Assembly (NCBI GenBank): GCA_030596405.1
Contig: JAUVKB010000015.1
Location: 1 to 19,331, forward strand
From: Deltaproteobacteria bacterium
GTDB taxonomy: Bacteria > Desulfobacterota > Desulfobacteria > Desulfobacterales > JAUVKB01
DNA length: 19,331 nt
Reading direction: 5' to 3'
Part shown: positions 1-7,084 of the stretch, piece by piece
Layout: the number at the start of each line of letters is the position of its first letter
Position numbering within the stretch: position 1 is the first letter of the stretch
The notes under the pieces: model-generated
The model's database searches: none
What the model was told of the DNA's origin: nothing
What the model saw: only the letters and a program-made list of their open reading frames with translations
Translations under genes and position numbers: made by a program

Positions 1-314
1 TCAAGAAATCGCTCAGACGCGATGTCGACTGGGTGGTCAGATACGGGGGGGAAGAGTTTTTAATTATACTTCCGGAGACGGATATCAAAGGCGCCTGCCT
101 AGCCGCGGAAAGGCTTCGCAGCGCCGTTTCCAAACATGTGGTTAAAGTAAACGGCAATGAAATTCGCATTACAGCCAGTTTCGGCGTTACCGGTTTTGAC
201 TCCGGGACACCGGAAGGAAAAATTTCTATTGAGACCTTGATCTTTCATATGGATAAACACCTTTACAACTCAAAACAGAAGGGTAGAAACATGGTTGAAG
301 GAAGCCGTCTATAA
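1..314 (+). CDS. GGDEF diguanylate cyclase, C-terminal part (5' truncated)
   Basis: This is the 3' end of a gene that begins before the window. The open frame runs from base 3 without an upstream stop, so the GTG at 33 is not the true start. It encodes the C-terminal half of a GGDEF domain, which makes cyclic di-GMP from two GTP. The active-site motif RYGGEEF is encoded at about 39-59. Exactly five residues before it lies an RDVD tetrapeptide (bases 18-29), matching the RxxD inhibitory site, so product feedback inhibition is likely intact. The rest (TASFGVTGF, then a helix ending in YNSKQKGRN) is the usual GGDEF C-terminus, and the protein ends soon after it, so no EAL domain follows. Whatever sensor domain it carries lies outside the window. 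It converges with the minus-strand adenylate cyclase gene, 31 nt away. Confidence 0.93.
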   Translation, partial: KKSLRRDVDWVVRYGGEEFLIILPETDIKGACLAAERLRSAVSKHVVKVNGNEIRITASFGVTGFDSGTPEGKISIETLIFHMDKHLYNSKQKGRNMVEGSRL

Positions 315-345
315 ATAAAATTCAAACATTTAAACGTCCTCATAA

Positions 346-2610
346 TTATTTGGTTTTCATTGTAAATGAACCATTCCAGTCTTTGCCCGGCGGATTTAAT
401 ATAAATTCACCGCACCTTCCAAGCATTGTTTTGCTCGGGCCGTCATCAGGCCTTATGTTCAGCGCGGACTTAAAAAGTTTGATCGCTTTGTCCCAGTCTT
501 GGGCCCTGTACGCATAAAGCCCTTTGCTGTATAAACTTATCGTATCTATCGTGCTGTTTTCGATTTCTTCGGGGTACCCGAGCGGCTGATAAATATTTAA
601 CGGTTCTTTTTTTCCGACAACATTAATAGTATCTATCTGTCTTGTCACGATGCCGTTTCCCGCGGCATTGCATGTTGTTTCACCAATAAGTGTGTAAGTT
701 CCATAGACCTTGTTGACTCCTTCAAGCCTTGCGGCGATATTTACGGTATCTCCCATCATGGTATAATCCATCCGGTTTTTTGAACCCATATTGCCGACAA
801 CTGCGGGGCCGGAACAAAGGCCTATACGCATCATAAGCTCAGGCTTGTTTTTTGTTCTCCAGATATTGCGAAGTTCAGACAGCCTTTTTTGCATTTTCAT
901 ACTGGCCAGGCAGGCTGTTTTAGCGTGATTTTCAAGTGTGTTGGGAGCGCCGAAAAATGCTATGATTGCGTCACCTTCAAACTTGTCAACAGTCCCTTTG
1001 CAGTTTAAGATGATATCTGTCATTTCGGTTAAAAATTCATTTAACAGTTCAACCAGTTCAGCCGGCGCAAGCGATTCGGAAATACTGGTAAATCCCTGGA
1101 CATCGGAAAAGAATGCTGTTATTTCACGCTCCTCTCCGCCCAGTTCCAGGTTTTCGGGAGATTCTATTAATTGTTTGACGACAGTAGGAGCAAGATAGGT
1201 TGAAAAAGCATTTTTAATAAATTTTTTCTGTCTTGTTTCCACAAGATATTTATAGGCTGTTATGCCCACGTAAACTATAATGACCACGGCAAGAGGGTAA
1301 ACAAGATTTAGAACCAGTCCATTTTCAGAAAAGAGGCGCCAGCACAGCAAAATATAACCGGAAAATATGACAAAAACCGATGCCGCCCCAAATATAACCC
1401 CTGTCCGGGGAAGTATAACGCCAAGGAAAAGACCTGTAATGATTATGGCGGCAATATCAAAAAAAGCCGCCCAGTTAGGTTTGTATAGAAAATCCTCGGA
1501 TAAAATGCTGTCTATAATATTCGCATGAATTTCAAGACCTGGAAAAACATTTGAAAAAGGGGTGACGCGCATATCGTAAATACCGACGGCGGTTGCTCCT
1601 ACGATGACGATTTTTTCTTTAAAAACAGAATCCGGAACAGTTTTATTTAAAATATCCGTAATAGAAATATGAGGCAATGTTTTAGCGTCTCCCCTGTAAT
1701 TTATAATAACCCGCCCAAGTTCGTCCGAAGGTATGGACAATCCATTGATTTGAATTTTTTCAACACCATAATCGGCGATTTGAATGGAAAGGGGACTGCC
1801 GAGGAATGCGCCTGCCGTTACTACTGACAAAGGCGCGTAAAGCATTTCATCGAATCTTATAACCGCGGGTATCCATCTCACGACGCCGTCTTTGTCCGGG
1901 AACATGTTGAAAAACCCGCAATAATCTGCGGCGTTTGAAAGTAATGCGATGTTTGATTTGGGAGTTTTGGCCTCAACAAGCGGGATGTTCTGTGCGTTGC
2001 CGGATGAATAACGTGTTACCTTGTATTGAGAACCTCCAATGTTTTTTTGATGAGCAGATCTTTTTTTCCTGTCAATATGGCCAGTCTTTTCGGAATCCAT
2101 TTGGAAAAAATATCCGAGGACGATTTTTGCATTTGAACAGCTTATGGCATCTGCTAAAAGTTTGTCATTGTCTGCATTTGCCTTTAATTTTTCCAGATAT
2201 TTTTCATCCTGAGGGCTGATATTTTTTATGGCCGCCTGGATATCTTCTATGGTTTGAATGATCTGTTTGTCATCAGGTTCGATAAATCCTATGTCGAATG
2301 TTATGACCTTTGCACCTGAGTCTGAGAGTTTTGTCACAAGATCGGCGAGTTTTGATCTGGGCCAGATCCATTTTCCTTCCTTGTCAAGGCTCTTTTCATC
2401 TATTACGGCAAGCACTATATCGGAGCCGGCGGCAACTTTTTCCCTGGATATAAATCTTAAATCTATTGTCTTTAGCTCCATGAGATCAAGGAATGGAATT
2501 CCTTTTAGATATGCAAAGATTCCGATGAATATGGCAAAGATGGAAATGGTTACGGGATTGAGTTTGGCAATTTTTTTTATTAAAGAGGCCATAAGATTTT
2601 TTGTAGTCAA
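346..2610 (-). CDS. CHASE2-domain adenylate/guanylate cyclase (class III)
   Basis: A 754-residue membrane receptor cyclase. Residues 20-40 form an N-terminal membrane anchor, about 45-375 an extracytoplasmic CHASE2 sensor (motifs around DEKSLDKEGKWIWPR and KIVIVGATAVGIYD), and about 381-455 three membrane spans. The class III catalytic domain spans about 494-680. Metal-binding aspartates are seen in FSDVQGF (D503) and KFEGDAII (D547). K543 is the usual purine-binding lysine, favouring ATP and cAMP. MGDTVNIAARLE supplies transition-state N624 and R628, so catalysis looks intact. A single TPR-like helical pair follows (about 691-735). The CHASE2 part carries a long polar insertion (about 112-220), which may alter ligand binding; the ligand is unknown. 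The listed start is TTG at 2610; an in-frame ATG at 2592 (MASLIKK) is an equally possible start, and neither has a clear Shine-Dalgarno at the right distance. Confidence 0.93.
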   Translation of the reverse strand: MTTKNLMASLIKKIAKLNPVTISIFAIFIGIFAYLKGIPFLDLMELKTIDLRFISREKVAAGSDIVLAVIDEKSLDKEGKWIWPRSKLADLVTKLSDSGAKVITFDIGFIEPDDKQIIQTIEDIQAAIKNISPQDEKYLEKLKANADNDKLLADAISCSNAKIVLGYFFQMDSEKTGHIDRKKRSAHQKNIGGSQYKVTRYSSGNAQNIPLVEAKTPKSNIALLSNAADYCGFFNMFPDKDGVVRWIPAVIRFDEMLYAPLSVVTAGAFLGSPLSIQIADYGVEKIQINGLSIPSDELGRVIINYRGDAKTLPHISITDILNKTVPDSVFKEKIVIVGATAVGIYDMRVTPFSNVFPGLEIHANIIDSILSEDFLYKPNWAAFFDIAAIIITGLFLGVILPRTGVIFGAASVFVIFSGYILLCWRLFSENGLVLNLVYPLAVVIIVYVGITAYKYLVETRQKKFIKNAFSTYLAPTVVKQLIESPENLELGGEEREITAFFSDVQGFTSISESLAPAELVELLNEFLTEMTDIILNCKGTVDKFEGDAIIAFFGAPNTLENHAKTACLASMKMQKRLSELRNIWRTKNKPELMMRIGLCSGPAVVGNMGSKNRMDYTMMGDTVNIAARLEGVNKVYGTYTLIGETTCNAAGNGIVTRQIDTINVVGKKEPLNIYQPLGYPEEIENSTIDTISLYSKGLYAYRAQDWDKAIKLFKSALNIRPDDGPSKTMLGRCGEFILNPPGKDWNGSFTMKTK

Positions 2611-2618
2611 ATCTTGTT

Positions 2619-2650
2619 TTTTTTGATGAGTCCTCTTTTTTGATGAGTCC
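2619..2650 (-). repeat. 15-bp direct repeat, 17-bp period, in cyclase leader
   Basis: TTTTTTGATGAGTCC occurs at 2619-2633 and again at 2636-2650. On the cyclase coding strand each copy reads GGACTCATC followed by an A-tract, ending 8 nt upstream of the TTG start codon. The copy nearer the gene is preceded by AGAGGA, a Shine-Dalgarno-like sequence that is too far (about 20 nt) from the start to be used simply. Confidence 0.7.
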
Positions 2651-2736
2651 CCTTGCCGGTGTGAGTGTATATCGTAAGTATCGATACATAAGTGTTAAGT
2701 CAATATAAATTAATGGGGATATTAACGATATACTGC

Positions 2737-2766
2737 TTGACATCATCATCATAATGTTTGTCTTAT
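2737..2766 (+). promoter_or_regulatory. Candidate sigma-70 promoter for the methyltransferase gene
   Basis: A perfect -35 hexamer TTGACA at 2737-2742 is followed, after 18 nt, by TCTTAT at 2761-2766, a modest -10. Transcription would begin about 130 nt before the methyltransferase ATG, placing the AACGGTTAA repeats in the leader. The -10 is weak, so confidence is low. Confidence 0.35.
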
Positions 2767-2805
2767 CTGCATTTTAATATGGATACTTTAATCGTTATCG
2801 TGTGT

Positions 2806-2825
2806 TTAACGGTTAAAACGGTTAA
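2806..2825. repeat. Tandem AACGGTTAA repeat with embedded palindrome
   Basis: AACGGTTAA is repeated exactly at 2808-2816 and 2817-2825, and TTAACGGTTAA (2806-2816) is a palindrome around its central base. A further GGTTAACG lies about a dozen bases downstream. The arrangement upstream of a plus-strand gene resembles an operator, but no cognate regulator gene is in the window. Confidence 0.5.
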
Positions 2826-2903
2826 GAAGAAAAACAGGTTAACGAATAACCGCCTTTATGTTTTCCCCTTGATAAAGCAGCTTTTTTTTTGTAATTATAA
2901 GTT

Positions 2904-3665
2904 ATGGGTTATGTATTTGATTTCAATGATACCAAGGCGTATGAACAGTGGTATAATAATATTAGTAACAGATTCGTCGTAGAACTCGAAAACAGGCTTA
3001 TGCTTGAAATGTTAAAACCTATGCCGAAAAGCACGTTGCTTGACATAGGTTGCGGAGCAGGGTCTAGCCTTTTTCCTTTTTTGGACATGGACATACAGTT
3101 GACCGGGCTTGATCCATCGCCGTATATGCTTGATATTGCTTCTGAAAAACTCGGAAATCGTGTGGATTTTCACAGGGGGTTTGCAGAAGATCTTCCCTTT
3201 GATGACAATTTTTTTGATTATACATGCATGTTTATAACCCTTGAATTTGTCGAAAATCCAAAAAAGGCGATCGAAGAAGCATGCCGGGTTACAAAGGACA
3301 GGATATTTTTTGGAATTTTGAACCGTTATGCGGCTTGGGGGATGTATTTGCAGATTAAATGCATGTTTAAGGATTCCATATATAAACATGCGCGGTTTTT
3401 CAGCATATGGGAACTTAAACATATTCTCAAAAGCATTTTAGGAGACGTCCCCATATCCTGGAGAACCGTATGCCAGTTGCCAATGGGATCGGGAGAGAGT
3501 GTACATAAGATTGAACGATCCAGCCTGCTGAAAAGGTTTCCGTTCGGAACTTTTGCGGGCGTGGTTGTTACCCCTGTCCCACATTTTAGGACAAGGCCTC
3601 TTTCAATTACTTGCAAGTCAAAACAACCCGGAAAAGCAACAGCAGGTTATGCTGCCGGGCCGTAG
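2904..3665 (+). CDS. Class I SAM-dependent methyltransferase (Methyltransf_11-like)
   Basis: A 253-residue soluble protein with a Rossmann-type methyltransferase fold. Motif I is LLDIGCGAG (about 45-53), the SAM-binding glycine loop. The acidic residue ending strand 2 is in LTGLDPSPYML (D70). Motif post-II is GFAEDLPF (about 92-99), and FDYTCMFITLEFV (about 104-116) is the strand 4 region. The substrate cannot be told from sequence; the part after about 140 is the variable substrate-cap region and has no signature I recognise. The start is the ATG at 2904, without a good Shine-Dalgarno. The last 19 bases overlap the 3' end of the convergent FAD oxidase gene, so the Ala/Gly/Pro-rich tail (AGYAAGP) is encoded opposite that gene's C-terminus and may be a recent read-through extension. 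Confidence 0.85.
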   Translation: MGYVFDFNDTKAYEQWYNNISNRFVVELENRLMLEMLKPMPKSTLLDIGCGAGSSLFPFLDMDIQLTGLDPSPYMLDIASEKLGNRVDFHRGFAEDLPFDDNFFDYTCMFITLEFVENPKKAIEEACRVTKDRIFFGILNRYAAWGMYLQIKCMFKDSIYKHARFFSIWELKHILKSILGDVPISWRTVCQLPMGSGESVHKIERSSLLKRFPFGTFAGVVVTPVPHFRTRPLSITCKSKQPGKATAGYAAGP

Positions 3666-5041
3666 GGAAATATCTTTCCCGGATTTAATATCCCTTTCGG
3701 GTCAAAAAGGTTTTTTATTTTTTTCATAAGGGCAAGTTCAACAGAACCGATCTCTTTTTTAATGTAAGGGATTTTTGTTATTCCAACGCCGTGTTCGCCG
3801 GAAATTGTTCCGCCAAGCTCAAGTGTGTAATCGAACAGTTCCTCTATGGCGGCTTCGGCTTTTTTAAGTTCAGCTTTGTTTTTTTTATCGAGCATAATAT
3901 TAAAATGTATGTTCCCGTCGCCGGCATGACCGAAACTTACCATAACAAGCCCTGTTTTATTCCTTAATAGCTCTATTTTTTTGACCATATCAGGTATTTT
4001 GCTTCTTGGGACGACTATATCCTCGTTGATTTTATCAGGTCCGTACGCAAATAATGCGGAAGAGAGAGCTTTTCTTGCCTTCCAAAGGCTTTTTGCCTCT
4101 GCTTTTGTTTTAGCCAGATTAACATCTATTGCGCCCATCGAAGTGCAGATACTTTTCAGCCGGTCTATTGCAGCTATTGTTTCATCTGCTTTACCGTCCA
4201 CTTCTATCAAAAGCAATGCTTCGGATTTAACAGGAAGGCTGGTGTTAAGATAGTTTTTAACGCACCTTATCGAGGCATTATCCATATATTCGATTGAGCG
4301 AGGTATGACGGAACGCCTTATAATTTCTGAAACGGTTTTGGCTGCAGTCCCTATTTCATCGAAAAAAGCCGTCATTGTCATTACGGACTCAGGAAGAGGC
4401 AGAAGCCGCAGGGTTATCCGGGTAACAACTCCAAGGGTTCCTTCCGAACCTGTCAGAAGTCTTGTCAGATCGTATCCTACAACGCCTTTTGCCGTTTGTA
4501 CTCCGGTATGGATTATTTCCCCTGTAGGAATTACAACTTCAAGGCCAAGCACATAATCCCTGGTAACACCGTATTTTACCGCCCGCGGACCGCCAGCGCA
4601 TTCTGCTATGTTTCCGCCGAGTGTGCAAAATTCAGAACTGGATGGATCAGGGGGATAAAAGAGCCCATGTTTTTCAACTTCACTATGGAATTTGCCGGTC
4701 AAGACCCCAGGTTCAACGTGGGCGATAAGATTGTCTTTATCTATGTTGCAGATACGGTTAAAACGGGTCATCACCATGACAATGCCGCCGCTGACGGCAA
4801 GAGATCCACCTGTCATGCCCGATCCCGACCCGCGCGGAATCACAAAAAAGTTTTCTTTGTTTGCAAGTTTTAATACGGCGGATACTTCCTGTGCGTTTTG
4901 CGGAAACACGATCGCATCGGGAAAACAGGTTTGTGATGTTGCATCATAAGAGTAGCATACAAGATCCTCTTTTGCTCTGCTGCAATAAGCTGTGCCTACA
5001 ATATCACGAAGTCTTTTAAAGATTATATCGGAAAGCGCCAT
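3647..5041 (-). CDS. GlcD-type FAD-linked oxidase (glycolate/D-lactate dehydrogenase family)
   Basis: A 464-residue flavoprotein, normal length for GlcD. Residues about 40-178 are the PCMH-type FAD-binding domain: IPRGSGSGMTGGS (68-80) binds the FAD pyrophosphate, followed by YPPDPSSSEFCTLGGNIAECAGG (129-151) and GYDLTRLLTGSEGTLGVVT (189-207). Residues about 215-458 are the FAD-oxidase C-terminal domain, with the metal/substrate motif FGHAGDGNIHFN (H372, H379) and GEHGVG (E416, H417), and the usual end FDPKGILNPGKIFP. The family oxidises 2-hydroxy acids such as lactate or glycolate and passes electrons to an Fe-S partner or quinone. No GlcF/LutA-type Fe-S subunit gene is adjacent, so the electron acceptor and exact substrate are open. 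The ATG at 5041 begins 47 nt after dnaA, on the same strand, so read-through from dnaA is possible. Confidence 0.92.
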   Translation of the reverse strand: MALSDIIFKRLRDIVGTAYCSRAKEDLVCYSYDATSQTCFPDAIVFPQNAQEVSAVLKLANKENFFVIPRGSGSGMTGGSLAVSGGIVMVMTRFNRICNIDKDNLIAHVEPGVLTGKFHSEVEKHGLFYPPDPSSSEFCTLGGNIAECAGGPRAVKYGVTRDYVLGLEVVIPTGEIIHTGVQTAKGVVGYDLTRLLTGSEGTLGVVTRITLRLLPLPESVMTMTAFFDEIGTAAKTVSEIIRRSVIPRSIEYMDNASIRCVKNYLNTSLPVKSEALLLIEVDGKADETIAAIDRLKSICTSMGAIDVNLAKTKAEAKSLWKARKALSSALFAYGPDKINEDIVVPRSKIPDMVKKIELLRNKTGLVMVSFGHAGDGNIHFNIMLDKKNKAELKKAEAAIEELFDYTLELGGTISGEHGVGITKIPYIKKEIGSVELALMKKIKNLFDPKGILNPGKIFPYGPAA

Positions 5042-5088
5042 CTTTTTACGAGATTGCTAAAATTAGTCAGGCAAAAGAAAAAGGCGGA

Positions 5089-6441
5089 TCAAAACTCACC
5101 GGATTCGAGTTTTTCGCATATCAATTCCACCTGCCGCTGCACCTGAGCTTTCGATCTTACACCCTTTTCAACGGCACTGATCGAATGGAGGGCTGTGGCA
5201 TGATACCGGTTAAAACTTCTGCCGATCGCTTCAAGAGGTAAATCGGTGTACTTTCTGGCCAGATAGATCGCTACTTGTCTCGGGCGAACAAAAGCCTGTT
5301 TGCGTGATTTTGAAACTATTTCATTTATGGATATACTGTATTGCTTGCACACCAGCTTCTTAATGGCGTCTATTGTAATGTTTTTGCGTTTACATACTAT
5401 GTTTTTGACCACACTTTCAGCCAGATTAATGTCTATTGGAGAGCCTAAAAGTGATGACTTGGACATAACTCCTATAAGACCGCTTTCAAGTTGTCTTACG
5501 TCCACGGTAAGTTCACCGGCTAAATACCGGATTATCTCTTCGGGTATATTATGCCCGTTTGCAAACGATTTTTTTTGTAATATTTTTACCCTGGTATTAA
5601 AATTGGGGGGCTCAATATTTGAAATAATGCCTGATGCAAAACGAGATCTTAATTTTTCATTAAGTTTCGGGATATCCCCTGGGAGATAAGTGCTGGTAAA
5701 TATTATTTTTTTGTTCGATTCCATCAGGTAGTCGAGAGCTAATGCAAGCTCAATCTGAGTTTGTTTCTTTCCGGTGAGATAATGAACATCGTCAATAAGT
5801 AATACGTCACATTGATTTCTGTATTTTTCCTTGAATTTATTAATGCAGCCGTTCAGGAATGCATTAACCATTTCATTTGCAAAGTCTTCGGCGGTAATAT
5901 AGCAGACGCGGTTTGACGGATTTCCAGACAGGACGTGATGGCATATGGCCTGGGACAGATGGCTTTTTCCCATTCCTGTTTTTGATAATAGAAAGAGGCA
6001 ATTTTGTTGCAAATCCTTTTTCGAAGCTATTGAAAGAGCTGCCGAATAGGCAAAATCGTTGTTTTTGCCGACAACAAATTTATCGAATGTAAAGTCATTC
6101 CGTAAAAATCGTCCGATTTGAAATCTATTATTTTTATCCTTACTTATATTTTGCAGAGCCATCTGGCGATGTCCGTCCGGTTTTGCTTTTGAGCCGTTTT
6201 TTTTGTTTGATACATCAATAACCAGATTGATCTCTTTTCCTGAAATTTTACCAAGTTCTGATTTTATGAGTTTGCCGTAATGCTCGAGAACACGTTTTTT
6301 GGAAAAGAAATTGGGAGTGGAAAGGACGACACAACCTTTTGCGTACTCTTTAAATTCCAGGGGTTCGATCCACATTTTGAACCTGTGCCCGGGGATATGC
6401 TCTTTTACTGCAATTTTTACCTCTTTCCATATAATTTTCAT
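5089..6441 (-). CDS. dnaA: Chromosomal replication initiator DnaA with divergent recognition signature
   Basis: A 450-residue initiator with all four domains. Domain I spans about 1-77 (WIEPLEF). Domain III is the AAA+ core: KFVVGKNNDFAYSAA (121-135), Walker A SKTGMGKSHL (153-162, where many DnaA proteins have GGVGLGKTHL), Walker B DVLLIDDVH (212-220), arginine finger in LRSRF (R267), and sensor 2 in VRQLES (R316). Domain IV (about 351-445) includes the conserved VRPRQVA (385-391), then IGRSFNRYHATALHS. The family signature is FGGRDHTTVLHA, so here one Gly is lost, the base-contacting Asp is Tyr413, and a Thr is Ala415; His414 is retained. The open frame and ATPase motifs argue for a functional protein. 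It stands apart from dnaN, recF and gyrB, its common neighbours. No Shine-Dalgarno precedes the ATG at 6441, but the N-terminus fits the family. Confidence 0.95.
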   Translation of the reverse strand: MKIIWKEVKIAVKEHIPGHRFKMWIEPLEFKEYAKGCVVLSTPNFFSKKRVLEHYGKLIKSELGKISGKEINLVIDVSNKKNGSKAKPDGHRQMALQNISKDKNNRFQIGRFLRNDFTFDKFVVGKNNDFAYSAALSIASKKDLQQNCLFLLSKTGMGKSHLSQAICHHVLSGNPSNRVCYITAEDFANEMVNAFLNGCINKFKEKYRNQCDVLLIDDVHYLTGKKQTQIELALALDYLMESNKKIIFTSTYLPGDIPKLNEKLRSRFASGIISNIEPPNFNTRVKILQKKSFANGHNIPEEIIRYLAGELTVDVRQLESGLIGVMSKSSLLGSPIDINLAESVVKNIVCKRKNITIDAIKKLVCKQYSISINEIVSKSRKQAFVRPRQVAIYLARKYTDLPLEAIGRSFNRYHATALHSISAVEKGVRSKAQVQRQVELICEKLESGEF

Positions 6442-6474
6442 GGTGCTATACTCTTATTTTTTAGTTTTTGTAGC

Positions 6475-6500
6475 ATGGCTAAAAGTTAGTATGGCTAAAA
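6475..6500. repeat. Direct repeat ATGGCTAAAA upstream of dnaA
   Basis: ATGGCTAAAA occurs at 6475-6484 and 6491-6500, a 16-bp period. On the dnaA strand these read TTTTAGCCAT and lie about 35-60 nt before the start codon, where promoter or autoregulatory sites would be expected. No good -35/-10 pair could be assigned to dnaA. Confidence 0.5.
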
Positions 6501-6827
6501 TTAATGACAGTTAAAACAATAATGATTAAAAAAAGAGATAAACCGACAATAAAAACAGACTTTAGTGGTTTTAAAAATAGTTTCAAAGAAATGGTTATGT
6601 TTTATGACAAGTTACGGAAAAACAAAATCATGGTCGAGTTTTTTATGTGATAATTTTTTTTATGTCAAACCCGAATGAGACTGATTATGATTTATTTATT
6701 ATCATTTTATCCAAATTGGTTATAACTTATTGATATTGTTATTTATATGGACTAACAAAAAATTAACATCCTTTAAATACAAACCTTTTTGACAGTGAAA
6801 TTTTTTCTAAACATTTTAATCATATCC

Positions 6828-6849
6828 CAAGTTATGATCAAGTTATGAA
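6828..6849. repeat. 11-bp tandem direct repeat CAAGTTATGAW (possible initiator iterons)
   Basis: CAAGTTATGAT (6828-6838) is followed directly by CAAGTTATGAA (6839-6849) and then a degenerate CAATAATG. A related CAAGTTACGGA lies at 6608-6618, and AAGTTATAA is on the minus strand within 6718-6730. The 11-bp period equals about one helical turn, so copies face the same side of the DNA, as protein-binding iterons do. The core TTATGAACA differs from TTATCCACA at two positions. Confidence 0.6.
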
Positions 6850-6928
6850 CAATAATGCTTTCTTGATAAATCTTTTTAATTCGGCGATTATCTTTTGTTT
6901 TTAAATAAAAATAGAATGGAGGCTAATT

Positions 6929-7012
6929 ATGAATATTAAATGTTGCTGCCCATTATCATGCGTTTTTTACAATAGTTTTGAATTTGTTCGAAAAACCATT
7001 GTATCTTTATAA
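6929..7012 (+). CDS. Possible cysteine-rich 27-residue microprotein
   Basis: A short open frame starts at ATG 6929 and stops at TAA 7010-7012. It begins MNIKCCCPLSC, giving four cysteines in the first eleven residues, and continues with an aromatic/hydrophobic stretch and a basic RK pair. A perfect GGAGG (6918-6922) sits 6 nt before the ATG, one of the better ribosome sites in the window; this is the reason for calling it. I recognise no family. It could be a true small protein, a metal- or redox-responsive leader peptide, or the relic start of a deleted gene. The pdxA promoter overlaps its 3' end, so it would need a separate upstream promoter, which I could not assign with confidence. Confidence 0.35.
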   Translation: MNIKCCCPLSCVFYNSFEFVRKTIVSL

Positions 7013-7013
7013 T
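6984..7013 (+). promoter_or_regulatory. Predicted sigma-70 promoter for pdxA-uvrA
   Basis: A perfect -10 hexamer TATAAT at 7008-7013 is preceded after 18 nt by TTGTTC at 6984-6989, a four-of-six match to the -35 consensus. The start of transcription would fall near 7020, leaving a leader of about 65 nt before the pdxA ATG. The TATAAT overlaps the stop codon of the putative microORF. Confidence 0.55.
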
Positions 7014-7084
7014 ACAAACCTAACTGCCTTTTAACTGTATTTTGATTGTCTTTTAATCTTTTTTAAATAAAAGAGGCTGTGCTT

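Larger units (their letters stand above)
2611..2903. other. Divergent intergenic region between cyclase and methyltransferase genes
   Basis: No convincing gene is present; short open frames here lack ribosome sites and recognisable sequence. The stretch holds a 15-bp direct repeat (2619-2633 and 2636-2650) in the cyclase leader, the short palindrome GTATCGATAC near 2679-2688, a candidate plus-strand promoter (2737-2766), and a tandem AACGGTTAA pair (2808-2825) that includes the palindrome TTAACGGTTAA. It must contain the control signals of both divergent genes. Confidence 0.6.
6442..7078. other. AT-rich dnaA-pdxA intergenic region, candidate replication origin
   Basis: This 637-bp stretch is visibly much more AT-rich than the genes and separates divergent dnaA and pdxA. 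It contains a repeated ATGGCTAAAA near the dnaA start, CAAGTTACGGA at 6608-6618, TTATCCAAA at 6707-6715 (one mismatch to the classical DnaA box TTATCCACA), the palindrome GTTATAAC at 6719-6726, the 11-bp tandem repeat at 6828-6849, a possible microORF (6929-7012) and a promoter (6984-7013). No perfect TTATCCACA is seen on either strand. Location beside dnaA and composition suggest an origin, but strong copies of the standard box are missing and there is no experimental support. Confidence 0.4.

Noticed and set aside
2758..2982. 74-codon plus-strand open frame ahead of the methyltransferase
   Set aside because: It has no ribosome site or recognisable sequence and overlaps the methyltransferase start in another frame.
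3012..3422. 136-codon open frame opposite the methyltransferase
   Set aside because: Antisense to a gene with clear SAM-binding motifs; the translation shows no family features.
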